A stretch of 64,000 nt of DNA. Source: JANWZL01 sp041640815 (GTDB lineage: Bacteria > Pseudomonadota > Gammaproteobacteria > Burkholderiales > Thiobacillaceae). A program made the translations under genes and the position numbers. Of the stretch, positions 35,023 to 44,934 are shown piece after piece (within the stretch, counting starts at the first letter, position 1; each line of letters opens with the position of its first letter). The stretch lies in the NCBI GenBank assembly GCA_041640815.1, contig JBEPZO010000004.1, positions 7,255 through 71,254 of the forward strand, in the 5' to 3' direction. The notes beneath the pieces were generated by a model that made no database searches, was not told where the DNA came from, and saw only the letters and a program-made list of their open reading frames with translations.

Positions 35023-36915
35023 TCACCGTGGAGTGGATGCATCCCAAACGCGTCTGCTGAAGAAATCATTGGTGGGAAGCATGCCCTTTGCAGCGCGGAA
35101 GTCATGCTCGATGTCAGCACTGTAGATTACTCGTGGCCTGAGAAAGATAACGAGTTCTGTTTTCCTCGTGTTTACAGACTTGGTCCCAAACAGGCTATCG
35201 ACACCGGTGATATCCGATAGTCCAGGTAATCCGGTCTTTGTCCTCGATTCACGGTCTTCCATCAGTCCGCCCATCATCACTATTGAATTTGATGGTACAC
35301 GCACAATAGAATCAAGTTCTCTTGTTTGTACTATCGGTACTAGGTTCGCAACCTGTGTCAGCGCTGGGTTCGGATCACGTACATATCCTTGGAGACGAGT
35401 TATACTTGGCCGTACGGCGAGGGATACCATGTCGTAGGCATCTATCTGAGGCGTGATCTGCATTGTTAACCCAACTGCTACGGTTTTGGGCGTGGTTGTC
35501 CATGTCGTTGTTGCTGGACTGCCCGCAGTGCCCGACGTGGTCTGGGCTTCCACCTGGAAGTAGACAACATTATCAGCTACACGCAACACTGCTGTTTGAT
35601 TGTTGACGACCGTAATCTTTGGACTAGATAGTACCTTGGTGTGTCCATAGTTTGATAGCAACTTTACAGCTGCAGCAAAGTTATTTGCATTGCTCCATCC
35701 AATAGTTACACCACTGTTCTGTGTGGACTGTGGGAAATTACGTTCATCCCCAAATAAATCCAGTCCCGGCCCGCGAATATCTTCGCTTGCTCCAAGTGCG
35801 TTCTTCAATATGCCGACACCCAAGCCTGAGTTTACACCGAAAGAAAAGCCAGCCGCACGAGCCACATAGCCCCAGTCAATACCACTTTGGTGCTCATCAT
35901 TGAGTGAAACCTCAACTACAGTCGCCTCGATCAGTACCTGTCGGCTCGCATTGGCTTGCAGTCGGTCGAGATATTCTTTGATCAAACGATGTTGTTTTTC
36001 ATTCGCGAAGGCCACGATTATTCCCGTTTCCGGGTTGACAACGATTGACGCCGCATTAGTAGCTGTCGTTGTGCTTGCGTTCGGGGTCGCTTGGCTAGGC
36101 GGTGGAGATTGCTGAGGTTGTTGCGGTGGCGGGGAGGCGACAAGATTAAGATTAGTCGCGCTTGCCGCCTGGGCTGTAGTTTGTGGGCTGGCTGGGGGAG
36201 CCGATTCGCTAGATGATGTCAACAGAGTCGTTCCTAGGCTAGGCGTAGATCTGGGCGGTGCGCTGTTGAGTAGGATTGCGTTAAGGGTTTCAGTCAAGCG
36301 CCCCCAAAATTGATTATGACTCGATGTGGTCAGGCTTGCAGCAGAAGCGTTGCTACCCGATGCACCACCGCCACCGCCTGAGCTCGCTGTTGAACCGCTT
36401 GTACTCGCCAAGCTAGGCTCGCCGCCGATTTGGGTAGTTATAGATATTGATGAACTTGAGGCACGACTTAGGTTGACATAATCAACCTGGTAAATCCGGG
36501 CATAAGGGGTATCGCGCCGCACCCGGATAGTGCCGTCGATAATCTCCCAGCGCATGTCGATCTGATCTGCGATGCGATCTAGGATGTGGGGTAGGGTGCG
36601 ATTGCGTAGATTGAGGGTGACGGTGCCTTCAATATCCGTCGCGACATCGATGTCGAGTTTGGCATCGCGAGCAAGGGCAAAGAGGAGTTCTCGAGCGTTA
36701 GCTTGTTCTACGTGCACGTTGTAGAGCTCAGTCATCTCCCGTCGGCGTGTCGTGGGAGAGGTGGGTGGAATAGCCAGCGGCATCGGCGGTAAGGCTGCCG
36801 TTGGTTGCGCTTGGATATGCTGGTCTGAGGGCTTGACGACAGTTTCGGCACAACCGATAAGGAGGAGGGCGATAGAAATCGCCCCCCAAGCTATGACACG
36901 AGCCAATGGCGGCAT
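35023..36915 (-). CDS. Outer-membrane secretin lipoprotein, GspD/PilQ/MshL family
   Basis: About 630 residues from ATG 36915. This start is preferred over one 111 bases upstream because it opens a lipoprotein signal (MPPLARVIAW, lipobox LLIGC at about 18-22) and has AGGGG just before it. A secretin/TonB N-terminal short domain (about 60-150) and a long Ser/Gly then Pro/Gln linker (about 165-300) follow. The secretin domain closes the protein, with VEVSLNDEHQSGIDWG and VPSNSIVMMGGLMEDR. It forms the outer-membrane pore for the pilus or secreted fibre. Confidence 0.9.
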   Translation of the reverse strand: MPPLARVIAWGAISIALLLIGCAETVVKPSDQHIQAQPTAALPPMPLAIPPTSPTTRRREMTELYNVHVEQANARELLFALARDAKLDIDVATDIEGTVTLNLRNRTLPHILDRIADQIDMRWEIIDGTIRVRRDTPYARIYQVDYVNLSRASSSSISITTQIGGEPSLASTSGSTASSGGGGGASGSNASAASLTTSSHNQFWGRLTETLNAILLNSAPPRSTPSLGTTLLTSSSESAPPASPQTTAQAASATNLNLVASPPPQQPQQSPPPSQATPNASTTTATNAASIVVNPETGIIVAFANEKQHRLIKEYLDRLQANASRQVLIEATVVEVSLNDEHQSGIDWGYVARAAGFSFGVNSGLGVGILKNALGASEDIRGPGLDLFGDERNFPQSTQNSGVTIGWSNANNFAAAVKLLSNYGHTKVLSSPKITVVNNQTAVLRVADNVVYFQVEAQTTSGTAGSPATTTWTTTPKTVAVGLTMQITPQIDAYDMVSLAVRPSITRLQGYVRDPNPALTQVANLVPIVQTRELDSIVRVPSNSIVMMGGLMEDRESRTKTGLPGLSDITGVDSLFGTKSVNTRKTELVIFLRPRVIYSADIEHDFRAAKGMLPTNDFFSRRVWDASTPR

Positions 36916-37026
36916 CAGGCCCCTATGGACAGGCAACAGAGCTGCACAGTGAATCTCGCACTGCTGTGCAAGCTTGTAGGCAGCTCGAAGAAGCCGTAGG
37001 GCCGGTGTAGATGAGATATCAAGCAT

Positions 37027-37384
37027 GTTAGGAGCAAGCGGCTAGCAGGTGCCTCATCTTCCGAGAGGCTAATCAGGACGGGCTAGGCAAGGGTTATTCT
37101 ATATCAGCGATGCTGAACGCACGTCCTGCGACGCGCCTCCCGTCACTTACCTCTTTAGGACCTTCGTCAGCCAAGGGTAACTTGCAGATGCTGGCGGGGC
37201 TTGGGTTCCTTGCATCAGGGGCTGGTCTACTAAGCAAGCGGCTTGTCCACCTGTGACCCTATTTCTGATGATTCACGTTGGCCAGACTGGTTTTGGGTAG
37301 GCATAGCGAGCTGCATCAAGAAGGGTTGACGAAGGCACGGGGCGGTCGGTGGAAAAATAGGGTTGTATGATCGGCTGCGCCGGC
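37027..37384. other. Gap of about 360 bases between the secretin and ExeA-like genes
   Basis: No protein of a known family is seen on either strand. It may carry a promoter for the secretin operon. A TGG-ACAAGCCGCTT-GC sequence on the minus strand near 37233-37252 resembles a sigma-54 site but has the wrong GG-GC spacing. Confidence 0.4.
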
Positions 37385-38809
37385 TCATTGCCTCTGCATG
37401 GAGAGTTGCAGAGAGGAGATGAAGCTCGGGGGTAAGGCAATCTCCGCAATTGCTTGCCAGCTCGCGACCGGCATAGGGTGATACCTACCTTTCATCAAGC
37501 GGTAGGCTATGCGGCGCGCATTGCGGGCATCGGTGTACTCGCCATAGTAGATGTCTAAGCGGAGTTCATCTTCCGCCAGCACTGGAACCGCCCAGAGCGC
37601 CTCTTGGTCGATGCCACGGGGTATTTGCTGGCTGAGTTTACTGATTTCGTCGATCGGAATGCTTGCTAGCTGAATGGAGTAGCGACTGTCCCGTAACACT
37701 TTGCTGGCTGCTAGACGGGGTATTGCCCTCTCTAGCATCGACGCGAGCGACAGATTAGGTTCTCTCCCTGCTATGGGGCCTTCACGCAACGTCGTACCTT
37801 GCAGGCTTAAGGATCCTCCTGACTGCTTGCGGGGTGTTGCATGTGCTGTTTGGGCGTTGCTTGACTCGGTATCCAGCAACCCCCAAGGGTTGCTTGGCTG
37901 GGTGCTTAACCAAATTAGGACGAGCATTGACGTGATTATCGCGCCTCCTAATCCCATACCTACCCGGCGTTTGGTTTGACGCGAGTGGTCGGGGGCCAGC
38001 TCTGCCCTCGCACGCGCCACATGCTGGGCGTTGACATAGCGTTTCTCGTCTATAAACGCCGCGAGCAGGGCTTTGTCAGCTAATAGATTAATGCGCCGGT
38101 GCCGTCCGGCAGCAGCCTGCCATATGGCATATGCGGCACGTCGGCTGAACACCTCGCCACCTCTCCAGCCGGCGGTGCGCATGCGGTGGTCGAGATAGGC
38201 CGGTACATCCTCCCTTGGCATGGGCTGAAGGCGGAAGTGATAGAGCACTCGGTCACGCATCTGACGTAAATCGTGCCGCTCAAGGCTTACGTCCAGTTCA
38301 GGTTGGCCAAAAAGGATAATGTTGATTAATTTCTCCTGTCGCGTCTCAAGATTGGAGAGTAGCCGGATCTCTTCGAGCGTTTGTACCGGCATCAGGTGCG
38401 CTTCATCGATGACCAGTAACAGCCGTTTCCCTTGCTCTGCTGCCTGAAGAGTATGCTTGAAGAGCATGGTAACGAGTTTGTTGCGTGGGGTGTCCATTGG
38501 GGCTGCCACCCCGAGGTCGCTCAGTATCGCAGCGAGTATCTCGTTGCGATCGAAGGCAGGGTTGCTCAGGTAGACGCATTCAATGTGCTTCGGTAGGTTG
38601 GTCAACAAACAGCGCGCCAGTAACGTCTTTCCTAACCCTACTTCGCCAGTCACGACGCTGAGGCCGCTTTCGTGTATGGCAATGTGACGCAGCATGGTTA
38701 AAACTTCTCCATGACCGCGACCAGCAAAGAAAAAGTCGCCGTCAGGCACGAGCTCAAACGGTGCTCGTGATAGCCCGAAAAAGGCCAGATAGGGTTTGTT
38801 TTCCCCCAT
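37385..38809 (-). CDS. ExeA/MshM-like AAA ATPase with periplasmic C-terminal domain
   Basis: About 474 residues from ATG 38809 (MGENKPYLAFFGL, the usual start of ExeA-like proteins; the frame remains open upstream to a TTG at 38905). Walker A GEVGLGKT lies at about 45-52 and Walker B LLLVIDEAH at about 130-138. A helix follows at about 288-305, then a linker and a C-terminal region with a SPOR-like pattern (RYSIQLASIP ... NARRIAYRL). ExeA with its partner inserts or positions the secretin through peptidoglycan. The ribosome-binding site is weak. Confidence 0.82.
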   Translation of the reverse strand: MGENKPYLAFFGLSRAPFELVPDGDFFFAGRGHGEVLTMLRHIAIHESGLSVVTGEVGLGKTLLARCLLTNLPKHIECVYLSNPAFDRNEILAAILSDLGVAAPMDTPRNKLVTMLFKHTLQAAEQGKRLLLVIDEAHLMPVQTLEEIRLLSNLETRQEKLINIILFGQPELDVSLERHDLRQMRDRVLYHFRLQPMPREDVPAYLDHRMRTAGWRGGEVFSRRAAYAIWQAAAGRHRRINLLADKALLAAFIDEKRYVNAQHVARARAELAPDHSRQTKRRVGMGLGGAIITSMLVLIWLSTQPSNPWGLLDTESSNAQTAHATPRKQSGGSLSLQGTTLREGPIAGREPNLSLASMLERAIPRLAASKVLRDSRYSIQLASIPIDEISKLSQQIPRGIDQEALWAVPVLAEDELRLDIYYGEYTDARNARRIAYRLMKGRYHPMPVASWQAIAEIALPPSFISSLQLSMQRQ

Positions 38810-38905
38810 AAAAGGGCGCCCCGCCTGCAGTTCCTGGTTAGCGCCTACACTGGTGGTTGGCTGAACGGGCCGGCAGCTGGTGGCAGTGGCGGTAGATGAG
38901 CACAA

Positions 38906-39315
38906 GCGAGGGGGGCATCTTTAGATGAGCCTCTACGCTTACTCTTTAGCCAATTTGGATTACTTGGCATTAAGGTTGACGCATTAAACGCAGTGAACAC
39001 ACTCCAGCACGCTCCACCTCGTAGCAGACGCTTAGTTGCGGTGCAATAATGCCATTCGGTTCCCTCCGCTATTGCTCAAGCAGAGGCGAAGGCCCATCTT
39101 TCCGGTTGACAGAGACGGTAGGGATCAGCTTTTCTGTCGCCCAGCAGCCAGGCCGGCTGCACACAGGCGGATGTCAGGCTAACTTTAACACACGGAGACG
39201 ACCAACATATGTGCCCGCTACCATCCTGCAAGAAATCTATACCATCGATAAGGCGAGAAGGCAGGTCAAGCATGGCTTGGTGGTCTAATGGGCGCTGATT
39301 GAAGCTTGTCCGAAG
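38906..39315. other. 410-base gap without a clear gene
   Basis: Between the ExeA-like start and the histidine-kinase stop, both minus strand, there should be the promoter of the pilus operon. No canonical promoter could be picked with confidence. Short frames here show no known motif. Confidence 0.4.
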
Positions 39316-40383
39316 TTAGGGTAATCGTAGTACAAACTGAGCCGGCGCCTCGGTGGCGGTAAGTTCTCCACCCACTTCCAGCGCCTGTGCGCGCGCCAGA
39401 TACAGCCCTAGCCCCATCCCGCCTGGGCGTGCGCTGGCAAACGGCTCGAACAGCCGCGCCACCGGCAGGGAAAACGTCAAGCCTTCGGGCAAGGGCAAGC
39501 ATAGGCTAGCGCCGCCCTCCGTCGGGGTGTCGAGTGCCACGCGACAGCGCAGCGGCGCGCCACGGGCACGCAGTTCCGCCGACAGGTTGGCGAAGAGGTT
39601 GTCCAGTACCGCAAGCCACACGCGCGCCGGGGTGCGGGTGGACGCATCCCCAGCCAGCTCCAACTCCAGCCCGTGAAACTGCGCGACGTGCCGAACGAAA
39701 GCGGGCAAGTCGGCTACCGCCTCGTCCTTGGGCTCAGCCTGTTGCAGGCTGCGCTGTGCGAGCGCGCGCGCGCGTGCGATTGCCGCTTCAGCTTGGCGCG
39801 CAAGCCGGCGCGCGGCGGCAAGCAACGCGGCTTCGTCCTGGGCGGCGGTCAGGTCGCTGAGCGACCACTCCAGCCACTGGGCGAAATTGCGCAGATCGTG
39901 CCTTAGCAGCAGTGCATGTTCGGCGCGCTGCACCAGCGCGGCGTCCAGCGCCGCCAGCCGCTCGCGTAGCAGCGCGCGCCAGTGCAAAAGAAATAGCTGC
40001 CAGAGCTGCTGTGCGAACCACTGCTCCCTGCCAAAACGATGTCCACGCCTGGCCCGCACCTCCAGCCACAAGTGCCGATGCGCCATAACACGCTCAAGCC
40101 AGGTATGAGTATCGAGCGCCGCACCAAGGTTACCCTCCACGCGGCTGCCGAAAACTTGCCCATGCCATGCCAGTCCATTTAGCCCCGCATCGCTTAAGAT
40201 TGGCCAAGCTGCTTGCGGCCAGGCCAACGGATCACCGGTCGTCGCTGCGCGCCGCTCAAGCTCGGCCATGGCCGCGCGCAGGCGCCTCGCCGTGCGCAAC
40301 TGCCATGCGGCCGCGAAGAAAAACGCCACGCCCGCGCCCACTAGGGCCCATGGTAGCCACCAAGGCAAGCCTGCTACCCCCAT
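39316..40383 (-). CDS. Sensor histidine kinase
   Basis: A 355-residue kinase. One helix lies near the N-terminus (about 9-27), then a cytoplasmic helical region. The H-box is LLLRHDLRNFAQW (about 192-204) with the phospho-acceptor His, the N-box is LDNLFANLSAELR (about 275-287), and a G-box GGMGLGLYLARA lies near the C-terminus. A clear G1 box is not seen, so the ATPase lid is unusual. The ATG overlaps the stop of the response-regulator gene (TGATG at 40383). No sensor domain is evident, so the signal is unknown. Confidence 0.82.
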   Translation of the reverse strand: MGVAGLPWWLPWALVGAGVAFFFAAAWQLRTARRLRAAMAELERRAATTGDPLAWPQAAWPILSDAGLNGLAWHGQVFGSRVEGNLGAALDTHTWLERVMAHRHLWLEVRARRGHRFGREQWFAQQLWQLFLLHWRALLRERLAALDAALVQRAEHALLLRHDLRNFAQWLEWSLSDLTAAQDEAALLAAARRLARQAEAAIARARALAQRSLQQAEPKDEAVADLPAFVRHVAQFHGLELELAGDASTRTPARVWLAVLDNLFANLSAELRARGAPLRCRVALDTPTEGGASLCLPLPEGLTFSLPVARLFEPFASARPGGMGLGLYLARAQALEVGGELTATEAPAQFVLRLP

Positions 40384-40994
40384 CAATCGTGCTCCGGCCG
40401 GCGAATACCGAACTTGTCTAGGTAGTAATAGAGCCGCTCGCGCGGCAGCCCCAGCCGGCGCGCCGTGGCGGCCACATTGAAGCCGCAGGCGGCGAGCGTC
40501 TGGCGTAGCAGCCGCTCCTGCGCGGCATCGCCGGTTTCCTTGAGCCCTTGCGGGCGCAGTGCCGGGCCGCCGGGCAGGTAATAACCCGCGCTCGCCAGCG
40601 CGCGCGCATGGCGCGCGCGCCGCAGCGCGCGCTGCAACACGGCATCGAACTGCTGCGGCGCCACCGGCTTGGCGAGATAATCCCAAGCACCAGCCGCCAG
40701 CGCAGCAAACGCGGCGCGCTCCTCCTCCTGGCCGCTTTGTACCACGATCACCATCTGCGGCTGTTGCAGGCTCAAGGTCTCAATGAGCAACAGCCCCTCG
40801 TCCGGCACATCGGGACGCGGCGGCAGGCCCAGATCCACCAGCGCCACAGACGCCCCTGCGGCCGCAGCAAGCGCCTCGGCACGGCTGGCCACCAGCCGCG
40901 GTTCGACCCCTAACGCCGCCACGCGTGCCGCCAGCGCCTGGGCGAGCAGGGCGTCGTCCTCAACAAGCAGAACGTATAGTTGATTGTCTGTCAC
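40383..40994 (-). CDS. Response regulator with receiver and Fis-type helix-turn-helix domains
   Basis: A 203-residue regulator. The receiver domain (about 1-120) has acidic VEDD near residue 12, phospho-Asp in VALVDLG (about 54) and the conserved Lys in LAKPVAP (about 108). The C-terminus is a Fis-like HTH (VAATARRLGLPRERLYYYLDKFGI). There is no AAA+ domain, so it resembles PrrA/ActR rather than NtrC-type regulators. It is coupled to the kinase downstream and divergent from the prepilin gene, which it probably controls. Confidence 0.9.
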   Translation of the reverse strand: MTDNQLYVLLVEDDALLAQALAARVAALGVEPRLVASRAEALAAAAGASVALVDLGLPPRPDVPDEGLLLIETLSLQQPQMVIVVQSGQEEERAAFAALAAGAWDYLAKPVAPQQFDAVLQRALRRARHARALASAGYYLPGGPALRPQGLKETGDAAQERLLRQTLAACGFNVAATARRLGLPRERLYYYLDKFGIRRPEHD

Positions 40995-41012
40995 GGTACA
41001 GGCAGACCGACC

Positions 41013-41027
41013 GTCGATTTTTTCGAC
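41013..41027. promoter_or_regulatory. GTCGA-T5-TCGAC palindrome between the regulator and prepilin genes
   Basis: In the 102-base divergent region an inverted repeat GTCGA/TCGAC flanks five T bases, followed by a TATGAT hexamer at about 41049-41054. Its position suits a binding site of the divergent response regulator, or another operator. A well-spaced -35 is not evident. Confidence 0.35.
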
Positions 41028-41096
41028 TTCCCCTTGACTGAAGATTGTATATGATGTAGCAGCGCAAAGCGCCTTTAGTGTCAGAAGGAGAGTTCA

Positions 41097-41765
41097 ATGT
41101 GTCCGAATGTTTTATCGCGTAATGTTGCTGCACAACAAGGGTTCACGCTAGTTGAAATTGCTATAGTCCTGGTCATCATTGGACTCCTATTGGGCGGTGT
41201 GCTCAAGGGGCAGGAGCTCATCAAAAATGCCCAGGTGAAAAACTACAAAAACACAGTCGATGCTCTTGCAACCGGCTACTTTTCATATCTTGATCGCTAC
41301 AAGATACAACCTGGAGATGATAACATGGCAAGTACCCGAATTGGGCCACCACTGACAGGAGCGCACAATGGTAACGGAAATGGTACTGTAGATGGTAATT
41401 GGAATACAACGACGATGACAGATGAATCGATCCTAATTTTCAGACACCTGTATGCTGCAAATTTACTCAAGGGAAATGCTTTAGCGACTACGCCAGCAGC
41501 AATTAAACCAAAGGGACCAAAAGGAGAGCTTTTGGGTTTCTCTTCAGCATCTGTAGTAGGTTTGGTGGCCCCAGTTCTTTGCTATGGTAGCGATGCCTCA
41601 AATGTAGTAAATGTAGCTGGTGAATTAGCCCAGTTGGTTGACATCACATTCGACGACGGGGTGCCGAATACCGGTACATGGCGTGCTACAATCCCCCCAG
41701 CTCATGCTACGTCACCAACTGCCTACGTGAAGACTAACTCATACGGACTATGCACGTCTATCTAA
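41097..41765 (+). CDS. Type IV prepilin, MshA-like
   Basis: A 222-residue prepilin with AAGGAG before the ATG. The 15-residue leader ends in Gly and is followed by FTLVE (the Glu5 of mature pilin) and the hydrophobic helix IAIVLVIIGLLLGGVL. A C-terminal Cys pair (Cys in APVLCYG and GLCTSI) fits the pilin disulfide. It has an Asn/Gly/Thr-rich middle (GAHNGNGNGTVDGN). It lies divergent to the two-component system. It is the best candidate for the main subunit of this fibre. Confidence 0.88.
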   Translation: MCPNVLSRNVAAQQGFTLVEIAIVLVIIGLLLGGVLKGQELIKNAQVKNYKNTVDALATGYFSYLDRYKIQPGDDNMASTRIGPPLTGAHNGNGNGTVDGNWNTTTMTDESILIFRHLYAANLLKGNALATTPAAIKPKGPKGELLGFSSASVVGLVAPVLCYGSDASNVVNVAGELAQLVDITFDDGVPNTGTWRATIPPAHATSPTAYVKTNSYGLCTSI

Positions 41766-42039
41766 CAGATCTTTCAATAATCCGCCCAAGGAAGCGCCGA
41801 TCAATTCGTTTAGCCAACGTAAACGTGTATCATTACAGACATTCTGCTGCACTAAAACGATAGAACGCGAATAAATCAGCAGCTACCTAACGCTGCATCA
41901 CGCCAGGCTACGTGCGCCCGGTATTCGCTTGATATGTGGTTGAAGTGCTCAATTCGATCGGTTTTTGCGCTGCATAGCGGCAGGAACGTTAATCGTGTGA
42001 ATACAAAGACATTCTGTCGCGCTGGAAATACGTGTGTCC

Positions 42040-42789
42040 ATGGTGTCGGTGCTAGATTTCCACGGCGTATGTATCGCCCGCGCCGGCCGCCAGGTGGTGC
42101 GCTCGGTCAGCTTCAGCGTCGGCGGCGGCATTTTCGCCCTGTTGGGCAGCAACGGCGCCGGCAAGTCCACGCTGATCGCCGCGCTGCTCGATCTCATTCC
42201 GCTCGCCGGTGGCGCAATCCGCCTGTGGGGCGCGCCGCACCGCACCCCCGGTGCGCGCGCGCGCCTGGCTTTTTTGCCCGAGCGCTTCCTGCCGCCGTGG
42301 TATCTCACCGGCGAGGAATTTCTGCGCCATAGCCTCATGCTGCGCGGCGGCGGCTACGACCCCGCGGCGGCGCGCGCCTGGTCCGAGCGCTTGCATCTGG
42401 ACCCCGCGGCGCTTGGCCGCCCGGTGCGCGGCTACTCCAAGGGCATGACGCAAAAGCTCGGCCTCATCGCCGTGCTGCTGGCCGGCTGCCCGCTGCTCGT
42501 GCTCGACGAGCCGATGAGCGGGCTCGATCCGCTCGCGCGCCAGGCGGTGCTTGCCGCCCTGCGCGCGGCGGCGGATGCCGGGGCGACCCTCTTTCTCACC
42601 ACCCATGCATTGGGCGACTGCGAGGCGCTGCTCACGCAGCCGGCGGATCGGCTCGCCATCCTGCACGCGGGCGAGCTGCGCTACGTGGGCGATCTGGCCG
42701 GCTTCAAGCGCGCTTTCTCGAGCAGCGACGCCAACACGGCCTACCTGCGCTGCCTGCAAGGCGCGCAGCTTGACGCGGAGGTCAACTGA
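42040..42789 (+). CDS. ABC transporter ATP-binding protein, ABC-2 exporter type
   Basis: A 249-residue ATPase with Walker A GSNGAGKST (about 37-45), signature YSKGMTQKL (about 130-138), Walker B LLVLDEPMSGLD (about 148-159) and H-loop (TTHA). An upstream GTG (42034) is also possible. The permease ATG overlaps its stop. It is in a strongly GC-rich block between the AT-rich pilus genes, so it has a different history or codon pressure. The substrate is unknown. Confidence 0.9.
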   Translation: MVSVLDFHGVCIARAGRQVVRSVSFSVGGGIFALLGSNGAGKSTLIAALLDLIPLAGGAIRLWGAPHRTPGARARLAFLPERFLPPWYLTGEEFLRHSLMLRGGGYDPAAARAWSERLHLDPAALGRPVRGYSKGMTQKLGLIAVLLAGCPLLVLDEPMSGLDPLARQAVLAALRAAADAGATLFLTTHALGDCEALLTQPADRLAILHAGELRYVGDLAGFKRAFSSSDANTAYLRCLQGAQLDAEVN

Positions 42790-43604
42790 TGCAGCGCGCG
42801 CCGCAAGCCTTAATCGCTTCATCTGGCGCGCTGCGCGTTGCTTACGTGCTCATGCGTCTGACGCTTTTGGAGGCGCTGCGCGGGCGTGTGCCGTGGCTTG
42901 CGGCGCTCATCCTGCTCGCCGCCGCGGGTTGCGCCTGGTTTGCGCAGACGCTGTCGCTGGCCGAGGCGGAAGCCACGCGCGCGCTCGTCTTCGGCAGCCT
43001 CGCGCGTTTGGGCCTGGTTGCGCTGCTGGCCGCCCAGGTGAGCACGACCCTGGCGCGCGCGCTGGCCGACCGCGAACTGGAGTTCATCCTCGCCGGCCCG
43101 GCGCCGCGCTGGAGCCTGGTGTTGGGCAAGGCCGCGGGCTTCAGCGCCCTAGCGCTGCTGCTCGCCCTTTGCGCCACGCTAGTCGCCTGGCCGTTGTCCG
43201 CCGGGGCGCAGGCGCTGGCTGTGCTCCTTTGGGGCGGGGGGCTGGCCGCGGAGCTGGTGGCCGTGGCGGCGTTGGGGCTGCTGGTGAGCTTGAGCTTTAA
43301 TCAGCCTGCAACCGCGCTGCTGGCCGCGGGCGCGTTCTATGTCTTCGCGCGCTCGGCAAGCGCCGCGGTGGCCATTGCCGGCTTTAGCGCGCAGGCCAGC
43401 GGCAGCCCTGTCGATGCTTTCGTGCATGCCATAGCCCAGGTGCTTTCTTTTTTGGTGCCGCCGCTGGATCGGCTAGCCAATGCCGATTGGCTGGCCGGCG
43501 GCGCGCCCGTGCCGCAGGCGGCGTGGTTCGCCCTGCTGGCCCTGGGCTACGCGCTGCTGTATGGCGCCGCCGCCGCCGTTGACCTGTCGCGTAAGGCGTT
43601 TTGA
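42789..43604 (+). CDS. ABC-2 type permease
   Basis: A 271-residue membrane protein with about six helices, Ala/Leu-rich, overlapping the ATPase stop (TGATG at 42787-42791). It completes the ABC exporter. The adjacent 255-residue protein and pilins suggest that it exports or installs a component of the fibre, but this is only positional evidence. Confidence 0.82.
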   Translation: MQRAPQALIASSGALRVAYVLMRLTLLEALRGRVPWLAALILLAAAGCAWFAQTLSLAEAEATRALVFGSLARLGLVALLAAQVSTTLARALADRELEFILAGPAPRWSLVLGKAAGFSALALLLALCATLVAWPLSAGAQALAVLLWGGGLAAELVAVAALGLLVSLSFNQPATALLAAGAFYVFARSASAAVAIAGFSAQASGSPVDAFVHAIAQVLSFLVPPLDRLANADWLAGGAPVPQAAWFALLALGYALLYGAAAAVDLSRKAF

Positions 43605-43739
43605 GCAGTCGCGCAAGAGGGTACGCGCTGTGGATGATTGTCGACGCTTTCCCCGCCCGTCCATGACCGCCTCGGACGGCGCGGGCACCGCGCCTAGGCG
43701 CGCCTGCGGGCGTGCGTTGGCGTCTGCCGGGGTGCTGCC

Positions 43740-44507
43740 ATGACGTTGCTGGCTGCGCTCAAGCGTTTCATGACCGCCCGCTTGCTAAGCAGGCGCGTGG
43801 AGTTTGACTGGCGCGCGGTGCCGCGCGGCGCGTATCTGACGCTCGCCTTGACCGTGGCGGGCGTTGCGGCGCTGCGCGCCGCCGCGCCGGATGCGCCATC
43901 GGCGCTTGCGCGCCTGCGCCCGCCGCCGTCGCCAGCGCTGTTCAATCTGGCAAGCCTGGGCGAGCCGCAGACGCTAGCGCGGCTGCTCGGCTTGCGCCTG
44001 CAAGCCTTCGATGCGCAAAGCGGGCGCTACCTGGCCATCGCTAGCCTGCCCACCGCGCCGCTGGCCGCCTGGCTGGCGCAGCTTGCCGCGCTCGACCCAC
44101 GGCGGCATTATCCGTATTTTCTGGCCGCCTACGTTTATGCGCATGGAGACGCCGAGCGGCTGCACGCAATGGCCGATTTCATCCGCTCCGGCTTCGACGC
44201 CGACCCGGCTGGACGTTGGCCTTACCTGGCGCACATTGCAGTCATGCTGCGCAAGGCTGGCGATCTTGCCAGCGCGCGCGCGCTGGCCGCCGCGCTGCGC
44301 CAACGCGCGCCGGCTGATGCACCCTCCTGGGCGCGGCAATTGGAGATTTTCTTTGCCGAGCAGCAGGGCGATTTCGATGCGGCCATCGCGCTGACTGTGG
44401 CGATGCTGCGCGACGGCGCGGTGCGCGATGAGGCCGAGGCGCGCTTTTTGGCGCAGGAGGTGCTCAGGCGGCTTAAGCATGCTAGGCAGAAACGAGCCAA
44501 ACCCTGA
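43740..44507 (+). CDS. Membrane-anchored repeat-like protein of unknown function
   Basis: A 255-residue, Ala/Arg/Leu-rich protein with one helix near residue 32-50 and then helical pairs resembling TPR units (LDPRRHYPYFLAAYVYAHGD, AGDLASARALAAAL, QGDFDAAIALTVAML). It follows the ABC permease by 135 bases on the same strand. No enzyme motif is seen. It may be an accessory or scaffold protein of the exporter or of the pilus system. Confidence 0.65.
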   Translation: MTLLAALKRFMTARLLSRRVEFDWRAVPRGAYLTLALTVAGVAALRAAAPDAPSALARLRPPPSPALFNLASLGEPQTLARLLGLRLQAFDAQSGRYLAIASLPTAPLAAWLAQLAALDPRRHYPYFLAAYVYAHGDAERLHAMADFIRSGFDADPAGRWPYLAHIAVMLRKAGDLASARALAAALRQRAPADAPSWARQLEIFFAEQQGDFDAAIALTVAMLRDGAVRDEAEARFLAQEVLRRLKHARQKRAKP

Positions 44508-44572
44508 TACCTGCTTTTCTAGCTGAAGCCAATTTATTCACCAACCCCCTTACGAAGTAAAGCAGGCATAGC

Positions 44573-44824
44573 ATGAATGAGACAAATCCGCAGTCTCATG
44601 GTAGGGGTGGGCGGTTACTACGACACGCTCGTCGCAGACGCACTCAATATATCCTCGGTGTAATCCTCGCTTTTCTCGGCTTGTACTTCCTAGCCGTCTC
44701 ACCGGATACTCCAACCAGTACAGTTTTATTACGGCTAATCATCGGGTTTGGATTGTTGCTAGCTGGATTTATCACTGCTACTATCGCGATTATTCATGAT
44801 GTAATTGGGTCGGCTGAAGATTGA
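44573..44824 (+). CDS. Small two-helix membrane protein
   Basis: An 83-residue protein with a basic N-terminus (about 12-24, RGGRLLRHARRRR) and two helices (about 26-43 and 52-75). No family is recognised. It lies between the ABC cluster and the PilP-like gene on the same strand. The start codon has a weak AG-rich site upstream. Confidence 0.55.
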   Translation: MNETNPQSHGRGGRLLRHARRRRTQYILGVILAFLGLYFLAVSPDTPTSTVLLRLIIGFGLLLAGFITATIAIIHDVIGSAED

Positions 44825-44934
44825 TCGCTACTGCATTTTCTGCATGGTTATTGTGTATAATCCTAAATACTTCTGTGAGACATTCGCCTCTGTGAGGCGT
44901 TGCAGCCAGCGATCACGTTTCTTGTGCAGACTCG

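Noticed and set aside
37233..37252. Sigma-54 promoter on the minus strand
   Set aside because: The GG and GC elements are eleven bases apart rather than ten, and the linked regulator lacks an AAA+ domain.
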